Below, piece by piece: positions 1 through 4,823 of a stretch of DNA of 11,300 nt. The DNA is from Methanocorpusculum sp. (GTDB lineage Archaea; Halobacteriota; Methanomicrobia; Methanomicrobiales; Methanocorpusculaceae). The stretch spans positions 1 to 11,300 of the forward strand of contig DALTVX010000012.1 in the NCBI GenBank assembly GCA_029987395.1, written 5' to 3'. A model generated the notes under the pieces. The model saw only the letters and a list, made by a program, of their open reading frames with translations, was not told the DNA's origin and did not search any database. Made by a program: the position numbers and the translations under genes. Within the stretch, counting starts at the first letter, position 1, and every line of letters begins with the position of its first letter.

Positions 1-882
1 GCCAAGCTCCACCATTCGGATCGTTCGCTCCTCCTCAGAAATATCGCTCATATTGTCCGTGAACGCCGCCTTTAGGTGGTCGATGAACGCCCGAGAACGA
101 AGACCCGGCGTATAGATCAGATCGAAATAGATCACCGGATACTTCTCGCGGATCAAGTCGCATTCCCAGATCGGGATGAACACGCCGTTTTTGCAGTCCA
201 ACGCACCGTTCTTGAAGGTGATATAGTTGATATCTGCCGCAGTTTCGAGATCGATCTGCATGGAGGAGCCTTCGACCATTTTTCGAAGAGCCACCTGCTT
301 GGTGTGGTTTTTGCTGAGGTTCACGTGAGCCTGAAGCTGATTGAAGGCATTTCTGGCTTCGGGCGTGTCATCGATCTCGGATCGGTTCTTCCAGTACCTA
401 AGTTCCTCTTCGAGGCTTTTTCCGATGAACCGGAGGGTCTGTCCGATCTTTTCTTTGGCAGGCTCCCAGTGGTTTTTCACGTACGCGTACCACTCGCCTT
501 TGTCGGCGGCATAGACGAGAAAGCCGGCAGCCTCTTTTTCGAATCGGAAGGCGTTTCCTTCGTCGTTGAGGGAACTAAGGAGAGCTTCGAAGGAAGGGAT
601 CTGCTTTCTGGTCATGATTTTTCTCTCCCAAGGCGGCAGAGAAGCGGGATCGAAGCACCGAAGAAGGTAGTCTTTTTCCGGACCTTCTGGTTCGTGGTCG
701 ATGATGTGTTCTTTTACGGCCCGCGTAAGGTCGGAGCCTGTATCGAAGGTGGTGAGGATATCGACGAGGTGGTCGTTTTTATAAAGCCCAAACCGGTAGG
801 AGGTCATGTCTAAGTTGATTCCGGGGTGGTCGGGCGTAAGTTGTTCAGAGATCGTTTCGTGGTGCTTTACGGTGTAAGGCAT
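1..882 (-). CDS. P4/D5-type phage-plasmid primase-helicase, N-terminal part (runs off left edge)
   Basis: Reading the minus strand from the ATG at 882 gives 294 uninterrupted codons to base 1, so the C-terminal part lies outside the window. The translation begins MPYTVKHHETISEQL. Residues of the type W-Y-A-Y-V-K-N-H-W, about 125-135, are followed by a helical stretch and then by ITFKNGALDCKNGVFIP at about residues 220-235. That last motif (N-G-x-x-D near a hydrophobic strand) and the following charged segment are typical of the D5_N region that precedes the SF3 helicase in P4-family primases. Such proteins start replication of integrated plasmids and viruses. The helicase Walker motifs would be beyond the edge, so helicase activity is inferred. 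No good Shine-Dalgarno precedes ATG-882. An in-frame TTG at 909 has AAGGAG (922-927) upstream but at a long 12-nt spacing, so the start is uncertain. The family call is from memory of the motif, with no search. Confidence 0.72.
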   Translation of the reverse strand, partial: MPYTVKHHETISEQLTPDHPGINLDMTSYRFGLYKNDHLVDILTTFDTGSDLTRAVKEHIIDHEPEGPEKDYLLRCFDPASLPPWERKIMTRKQIPSFEALLSSLNDEGNAFRFEKEAAGFLVYAADKGEWYAYVKNHWEPAKEKIGQTLRFIGKSLEEELRYWKNRSEIDDTPEARNAFNQLQAHVNLSKNHTKQVALRKMVEGSSMQIDLETAADINYITFKNGALDCKNGVFIPIWECDLIREKYPVIYFDLIYTPGLRSRAFIDHLKAAFTDNMSDISEEERTIRMVELG

Positions 883-946
883 CGGGAGGGGTGTTTGCTC
901 TAGAATCAAACTAGCTCATCTCTCCTTCCGTCAGTTTTGTAATTCT

Positions 947-966
947 TATCAGTGATATCATTGATA
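947..966. promoter_or_regulatory. 20-bp near-palindrome, candidate operator
   Basis: The sequence TATCAGTGATATCATTGATA reads the same on both strands except at one symmetric pair (positions 6 and 15). It contains TATCA, TGATATCA and TGATA in series. It sits midway between the divergent primase start (882) and the ribbon-helix-helix gene start (1028). Short palindromes of this kind are typical targets of ribbon-helix-helix repressors, so autoregulation and control of the primase is a reasonable inference. A related pair of words (TCATTGATA and TGATATC) occurs at 3548-3566. Confidence 0.5.
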
Positions 967-991
967 CACTAGATTATTGGATGACAGAGTA

Positions 992-1000
992 TTTATACTT
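992..1000 (+). promoter_or_regulatory. TATA-like box for the ribbon-helix-helix gene
   Basis: TTTATACTT is centred about 32 nt upstream of the ATG at 1028. That would put transcription start at or just before the start codon, giving a leaderless or near-leaderless mRNA. No Shine-Dalgarno is seen there. The match is by eye only. Confidence 0.45.
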
Positions 1001-1027
1001 TAAGTCCGATATATGTATCTGAGTATT

Positions 1028-1423
1028 ATGACAGAAGAAAAAAACGATGAACAGATCCTGATCCGGGTTCCAAAGAGCCTAAAAGTGCAGTTGGAATCGG
1101 CAGCGCGCGTAGAATCAATGACGATCCAGGATTGGGTACGTAATGCAATAATGAATAGGATCAGTCTGCTGAATGTGTGTCCGAACTGTGATACGGTGAA
1201 TTCACGGGATGCTAAGTTCTGTAATCAGTGCGGAGCGAGTCTGAAGGATAGCAAGAGGTCGATGTATTTCGCGTGGATGAAGGATGTTTTGAAGGAGGAG
1301 TTGGAGGAGGGCGGGGATCTTGACGCGGTTCTGGCGTATCTGGATGATCCGGCAGGGGAGCAGGCGAAGCTGGAGAAGAAGGGGAAGTCGATTGTGCGGA
1401 CGGAGGAGAGGAAGAAAGTATAG
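1028..1423 (+). CDS. Ribbon-helix-helix plus zinc-ribbon protein, probable transcription regulator
   Basis: 131 aa from ATG-1028. A start at 1013 (136 aa) is also open, but the TATA-like box at 992-1000 fits 1028 better. Residues 8-44 (EQILIRVPKSLKVQLESAAR, then a second helix ending in QDWVRNAIMNRI) have the strand-helix-helix pattern of the Arc/CopG/MetJ fold, where the short strand of the dimer contacts the DNA major groove. Residues 51-68 hold a C-x2-C-x10-C-x2-C zinc ribbon (Cys51, 54, 65, 68). The rest is a charged, mostly helical tail. The fusion suggests a DNA-binding regulator with an added metal-stabilised interaction module. It is divergent from the primase gene and shares with it the palindrome at 947-966, so it probably regulates that region. 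The exact role is inferred. Confidence 0.75.
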   Translation: MTEEKNDEQILIRVPKSLKVQLESAARVESMTIQDWVRNAIMNRISLLNVCPNCDTVNSRDAKFCNQCGASLKDSKRSMYFAWMKDVLKEELEEGGDLDAVLAYLDDPAGEQAKLEKKGKSIVRTEERKKV

Positions 1424-1454
1424 AAATCTCTTTCAAATAATTTGATTTCAGTGA

Positions 1455-1505
1455 AAAGACACGTGTGCGTTCATAAAACACACGCGTGTGTTTAATCGTG
1501 CATTT
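1455..1505. repeat. 51-bp palindrome array, copy 1 (upstream of AlbA_2 gene)
   Basis: The centre is a perfect 18-bp palindrome, AAACACACGCGTGTGTTT (1476-1493). A weaker related unit starts 21 bp before it (1455), and a half-site CGTGCATTT starts 21 bp after it (1497). The same layout occurs at 3380-3430; the two copies align without gaps at 42 of 51 positions, and the core 25 bp at 24 of 25. The 21-bp period equals about two helical turns, so bound proteins would lie on one face of the DNA. Operator or iteron are the most natural readings. No further copy was noticed in the window. Confidence 0.75.
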
Positions 1506-1686
1506 GAACTATACCCTTTTTTATTTTTTAAAAAAATACGAGCTAATATAGCTTGTAATCCAATTTTAATATGAATTTGAGACATTGAAAATGGTATGCT
1601 AAATGTATTTTTGGTGTGTATTTTTGTGCGTTCTTTTTGCGTAAGAGCATAGAGTATATTTTTGGGATAGGCTTTATTAATCATGC

Positions 1687-1695
1687 ATATAAATA
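1687..1695 (+). promoter_or_regulatory. TATA-like box of the AlbA_2 gene, in an AT-rich intergenic stretch
   Basis: ATATAAATA lies about 44 nt upstream of the ATG at 1735, so a short 5' leader is expected. GAGATGAT at 1724-1731 matches the archaeal ribosome-binding consensus GAGGTGAT at 7 of 8 bases and is 3 nt from the ATG. The rest of the 1506-1734 gap is strongly AT-rich, with a T-run/A-run block around 1520-1536. I see no gene in it. Confidence 0.5.
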
Positions 1696-1734
1696 TACTA
1701 ACAATTGACTATTTAATTCGAAAGAGATGATTTA

Positions 1735-3378
1735 ATGGATTATATTGGTAAAAAAGAAAGCCTGACTATAGAATTAAAAAGTGACGACCCGAAATTATCC
1801 GATAATAATATAGTGGAGGTGGTGGTTGGTTTTGCCAATATGGAGGGAGGCGAACTATACATCGGTGTCGAGGACGATGGTCAAATAACCGGTATTCATA
1901 AAGATCACAATAATCCCTATTCCTTGGGTGCACTGATTTCCAATAAAACAGTCCCTCCAGTTTCTGTCAGAATAGATATTATTGGTGAGCTAAACCCGTA
2001 TGTAATAGTAGAAGTTCCAAAAAGCAGTTCGATCGTAATGACCTCTAGTGGGAAAACACTGAAGAGACGGTTAAAATTTGATGGGACACCAGAGACGGTT
2101 CCAATGCAACCACAAGAGACGCTTTCTCGATTATCCAATTTAAATAAACTGGATTATTCTGCTCAACCCATTATAAACGCAACATATGATGATTTTGATA
2201 GTAGTGAACGAAACCGGTTAAGAAAAATTATATCTTCAAATCGCGGCGAGACCAATCTTCTTGAATTGTCTGATGAAGAGTTGGACATGGCCCTTCGACT
2301 GATCACTAAGGTCGACGGTCATTATGTTCCAACGGTAACTGGCCTTTTGTTGATCGGAAAAGAAGATAGCATAAGAACATTTTTGCCCACTGCAGAAATA
2401 ACATTTCAGGTAATTGAAGGAACAGATGTCCGTGTTAATGAATCTTTTTTCAAGCCGCTCTTGTCCTCTTTTGAGATTATTGTAGAGTATATGAAAGCCT
2501 GGAATCCAGAGAGAGAGGTTCAGTCTGGTTTGTTCAGGATCCCCATCTCTGAATTTGATAAGATAGCATTTCGTGAAGCACTCGTTAACGCCATCTCTCA
2601 TCGTGATTACACTATCCTGAATCGCGTTCGTTTTTTAATCAATGATGAGGGGCTCACTATAAATAGCCCAGGGGGTTTTATCGAGGGGATCACCATAGAA
2701 AATCTGCTTACGGTGGATCCTCATGGAAGGAATCCAACCTTGGCAGATGCACTTAAACGAGTAGGTCTTGCGGAAAGGACAGGGAGAGGAATTGATAAAA
2801 TTTACGAAGGATCTCTCATTTATGGTAGACCTTGGCCTGATTATTCGGAATCAAATTCAACTTCTGTGAATCTGTTTATTCAAAGAGCTGCGCCGGATGA
2901 GGCATTTACAAAGATGGTGTATCAGGAGAGGAATAGACTTGGAAGAGCGCTACCAATTAACTCTCTCTTGATCCTTTCTGCCCTTAAAGAGGAACGACGT
3001 GCTGAAATTCATCGTATTGCTAAATTGACATATATTAATGAGAAAAAATCAAAAGCAGCATTAGAGCAACTTTGTGAGGCGGGACTTGTTGAGGCCAGGG
3101 GAACTGGACGAGGACGGACGTACATGCTCAGCTCCAAAGTTTATCTAAAAACATCGAATTTAATCGAATATGTGCGACAACGCGATATAGATTCTTTGCG
3201 TCAGGCTCCTTTGGTGATCCAACTTGCTGAAAGTAAAGGTTTTGTTACGAGAAAGGATGTTGTGGAATTATTACATCTGGCTGAACCTCAAGCATATCGT
3301 GTGTTGAAGAAACTTGTTGAGGAGGATAAGTTAGCTCTTGAAGGCAGGGGAAGAGGCGCGAGGTACGTAATAAAATAA
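1735..3378 (+). CDS. Schlafen AlbA_2 / RecG-like C-terminal domain protein with tandem winged helices
   Basis: 547 aa. Residues about 8-110 form the AlbA_2 (Schlafen-type) domain: an E-x-K (ELKSD) near the start, then FANMEGGELYIGVEDDGQIT. Residues about 279-292 (FREALVNAISHRDY) and 332-356 (RNPTLADALKRVGLAERTGR and on) match the GHKL-like ATPase region (HATPase_c_4) usually found in 'ATP-dependent DNA helicase RecG-related' proteins. True helicase motifs are absent. The C-terminus carries two winged-helix units, about 405-465 and 480-547, each ending in a glycine-arginine wing (GTGRGRTY and GRGRGARY). The family is common in archaea and bacteria, often in accessory or defence-type loci; its general role is nucleic-acid binding and regulation. 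The gene is AT-rich compared with acs and is bracketed by the palindrome arrays at 1455-1505 and 3380-3430, which its winged helices could recognise (inference). Confidence 0.85.
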   Translation: MDYIGKKESLTIELKSDDPKLSDNNIVEVVVGFANMEGGELYIGVEDDGQITGIHKDHNNPYSLGALISNKTVPPVSVRIDIIGELNPYVIVEVPKSSSIVMTSSGKTLKRRLKFDGTPETVPMQPQETLSRLSNLNKLDYSAQPIINATYDDFDSSERNRLRKIISSNRGETNLLELSDEELDMALRLITKVDGHYVPTVTGLLLIGKEDSIRTFLPTAEITFQVIEGTDVRVNESFFKPLLSSFEIIVEYMKAWNPEREVQSGLFRIPISEFDKIAFREALVNAISHRDYTILNRVRFLINDEGLTINSPGGFIEGITIENLLTVDPHGRNPTLADALKRVGLAERTGRGIDKIYEGSLIYGRPWPDYSESNSTSVNLFIQRAAPDEAFTKMVYQERNRLGRALPINSLLILSALKEERRAEIHRIAKLTYINEKKSKAALEQLCEAGLVEARGTGRGRTYMLSSKVYLKTSNLIEYVRQRDIDSLRQAPLVIQLAESKGFVTRKDVVELLHLAEPQAYRVLKKLVEEDKLALEGRGRGARYVIK

Positions 3379-3379
3379 T

Positions 3380-3430
3380 AAACATACACGTGCGTTTATT
3401 AAACACACGCGTGCGTTTAATCGTGTGTTT
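3380..3430. repeat. 51-bp palindrome array, copy 2 (just after the AlbA_2 stop)
   Basis: Two 18-bp palindrome-like units lie at 3380-3397 (AAACATACACGTGCGTTT) and 3401-3418 (AAACACACGCGTGCGTTT). The half-site CGTGTGTTT follows at 3422-3430. Unit starts are at 3380, 3401 and 3422, an exact 21-bp period and the same design as copy 1. The array begins one base after the AlbA_2 stop codon. The direct orientation of the two copies brackets a cassette of about 1.9 kb. Confidence 0.75.
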
Positions 3431-3433
3431 TTT
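3401..3433 (+). terminator. Possible terminator of the AlbA_2 gene
   Basis: AAACACACG (3401-3409) can pair over 9 bp with CGTGTGTTT (3422-3430) across a 12-nt loop, and the second arm runs into T28-T33 of the 3420s-3430s (six Ts). This could end the AlbA_2 transcript. The same bases belong to the palindrome array, so the hairpin may be incidental. Confidence 0.35.
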
Positions 3434-3770
3434 ATTGGAATTATTTGGAAATGATGCCCAGAATGCCCTAATTTAGAAATAGAGTTATTTTAAAGAAATT
3501 TTAAAACAGTCTAATTATGCATTATTATTACAATTCGTGTGTTTTGTCATTGATATGCATGATATCTTTGTGCTTGTTCCTTCATGAAAAGATAGATGTG
3601 TTATCGCGTATTTGATAAGAAAAACGAATGTGTTGAGTCATCCCCGGTCCTGTATGCTTTTGAATCGTATCCGTGATTTCAGTGTGATGATGAAGCAGAT
3701 ACAAGGCTCCCCACTCACACCAGACGACAACTTCATTAGAAATCATATCCAATATCTAAAAGCCTTTTTA
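3431..3770. other. Gene-free stretch between AlbA_2 gene and tRNA
   Basis: About 340 bases, AT-rich in its first half. An inverted repeat GATAT-GCATG-ATATC lies at 3552-3566, preceded by TCATTGATA (3548-3556), a 9-mer also present in the operator candidate at 947-966. A 70-codon open frame starting at 3612 runs into the tRNA and has no recognisable content. Nothing else is supported. Confidence 0.5.
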
Positions 3771-3852
3771 GCGAGGGTATCCAAGTGGCCAAAGGAGACT
3801 GACTCAAGATCTGTTCTTAAGTAGTTCGCGGGTTCGAATCCCTCCCCTCGCA
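3771..3852 (+). tRNA. tRNA-Leu (CAA), slightly degenerate
   Basis: The acceptor arms GCGAGGG (3771-3777) and CCCTCGC (3845-3851) pair perfectly, with discriminator A at 3852 and no encoded CCA. The D arm begins TCC and closes with GGA. The anticodon loop CTCAAGA (3803-3809) gives anticodon CAA at 3805-3807, reading UUG. The 13-nt variable region marks a type II tRNA, and the T loop is TTCGAAT. Weak points are a U-U mismatch in the anticodon stem (3800/3812), a C-U mismatch in the T stem (3829/3843), a U10-A25 pair where G10 is usual, and only about 2 bp in the variable arm. It could be a functional but diverged tRNA or a decaying copy, for example one left by or carried on an integrated element. 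Confidence 0.75.
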
Positions 3853-3912
3853 TCGTATTCTGATGCACGGCTGTTTTCTCATAATCATTGCGGTGCTGAA
3901 AAGAGGAACATA

Positions 3913-4338
3913 TTATATCAATATTTTAAATCGACATTCATCATCCCCGGAAAGAATTGTTTTCTCCATCAAGACGTCGATATCTCTATTTAGTCCAATG
4001 CTAAACTTCTTTTTTAGATTTCCCAGAGTACAATAACAGAGAGTTGCTGAAGCATCATCACTATTCTCGCTGACAAGAGGACAATAACATTTGTCAAAAA
4101 CAACATAGACATCATTCCCCTCTATTTTAACGCGCCATTGGTGAGACAACTTTTCCAAAAAATCATGTTCATCAGTGGAAGCGTCCTTGATTGCTAACAA
4201 TCGTTCATCGGTGAGGTGAGTGAAGGGACAATTTTCACCACATGCCTCCATGATGGTGATTTTTGTTTTTTCATCCAGGTTATCATCTAAGCTTTTGAGT
4301 AAATTCTTTATCCAAACAGTCATACGTAAGGCTTTCAT
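3913..4338 (-). CDS. Small cysteine-rich protein of unknown function
   Basis: 141 aa, no signal peptide or membrane segment. Cysteines come in pairs: C-x3-C at 33/37 (CGENCPF), C-x-C at 84/86 (KCYCPLV) and C-x-C at 101/103 (LCYCTLG), plus C135 in a terminal GDDECRFKI strand. The last motif resembles the end of V4R-like and DUF6144-like small proteins of methanogens and anaerobic bacteria, which often bind metals or small hydrophobic ligands. I am not certain of the family. The spacing suggests a metal or iron-sulfur site. ATG-4338 is used; ATG-4323 is an alternative, and neither has a strong ribosome-binding site. A truncated-looking frame lies 23 nt upstream on the same strand. Confidence 0.6.
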   Translation of the reverse strand: MKALRMTVWIKNLLKSLDDNLDEKTKITIMEACGENCPFTHLTDERLLAIKDASTDEHDFLEKLSHQWRVKIEGNDVYVVFDKCYCPLVSENSDDASATLCYCTLGNLKKKFSIGLNRDIDVLMEKTILSGDDECRFKILI

Positions 4339-4361
4339 TGCTCATCTATTAATAGTATTAC

Positions 4362-4559
4362 TTAGACTACTTTGTTCCCTTTTTTATCATGTTCTTTATC
4401 TTTCACATAAAACATCCACGAAGGATCATCACGCAACAAAAATACATTTTTCACCGGTTTGATGCTGCCCTCATACCAGCCATTCGCAATTCCAAGGAGC
4501 CTTGGTTCCCTGCCATAAAAGGGACGAGATGAAGACAAAAACAGGATCAAAATAGCCAA
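4362..4559 (-). pseudogene. Probable 3' remnant of a gene, function unknown
   Basis: This frame has no ATG. It could begin only at a TTG (4559), with an in-frame stop about 27 nt further upstream. The 65 residues, such as GREPRLLGIANGWYEGSIKP and RDDPSWMFYVKDK, look like folded-protein sequence rather than a random frame, so I read it as the C-terminal piece of a broken gene. It lies directly upstream of the cysteine-rich gene on the same strand and may once have been its operon partner. I do not recognise the family. A short real gene with a TTG start cannot be excluded. Confidence 0.35.
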
Positions 4560-4638
4560 TTTAGCTTTACCAGAAGGAAAAAATTACTCCTAATAGGTAA
4601 ATGACCAACACGTTCATAATCTATCACGATTAATAATG

Positions 4639-4645
4639 ATATATT
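4639..4645 (+). promoter_or_regulatory. TATA-like element and leader region of acs
   Basis: ATATATT in an AT-rich context is a candidate TATA box. Transcription from about 4668 would give a leader of about 155 nt before the acs ATG at 4824. The leader holds two small perfect hairpins: GGTAG-TTTT-CTACC (4710-4723), and AAACGG (4748-4753) pairing with CCGTTT (4763-4768). The promoter position is by eye; other AT-rich words in 4560-4800 would also serve. Confidence 0.3.
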
Positions 4646-4823
4646 ACTTCAACTGAGTGATAAGACCAAAATGGCTACTCAAAAGATGTTGAAATAGTAC
4701 AAAAATCACGGTAGTTTTCTACCTGTGTATGTATCAAGGGAGTCTATAAACGGCATAAGATACCGTTTCGGGCAGATCCTAGCAGTTCCCAGTATTATCA
4801 TATACAGGACCAAGGTGGAAAAA

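Noticed and set aside
76..813. 245-codon open frame on the plus strand
   Set aside because: It lies opposite the primase gene, whose minus-strand frame is open over the whole region and carries recognisable primase motifs. The plus-strand product looks like a reading-frame shadow.
1212..1481. 89-codon minus-strand frame, rich in Pro and Ser
   Set aside because: Antisense to the zinc-ribbon protein gene; the low-complexity composition is the complement of its Glu/Lys/Gly-rich tail.
1448..1684. 78-codon minus-strand frame in the gap before the AlbA_2 gene
   Set aside because: AT-rich, covers the palindrome array, and no recognisable protein features.
1455..3430. CRISPR array
   Set aside because: Only two copies 1.9 kb apart with a gene between them; no repeat-spacer pattern.
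3682..3770. C/D-box small RNA suggested by GTGATGATGA
   Set aside because: No D box (CTGA) at a suitable distance before the tRNA.
3612..3824. 70-codon plus-strand frame upstream of the tRNA
   Set aside because: It runs about 50 nt into the tRNA, and its translation has no familiar domain. I considered an integrase remnant but saw no catalytic residues.
4725..4823. N-terminal extension of acs from the ATG at 4725
   Set aside because: No ribosome-binding site there, the extra 33 residues are not Acs-like, and ATG-4824 has a good site and gives the normal family length.
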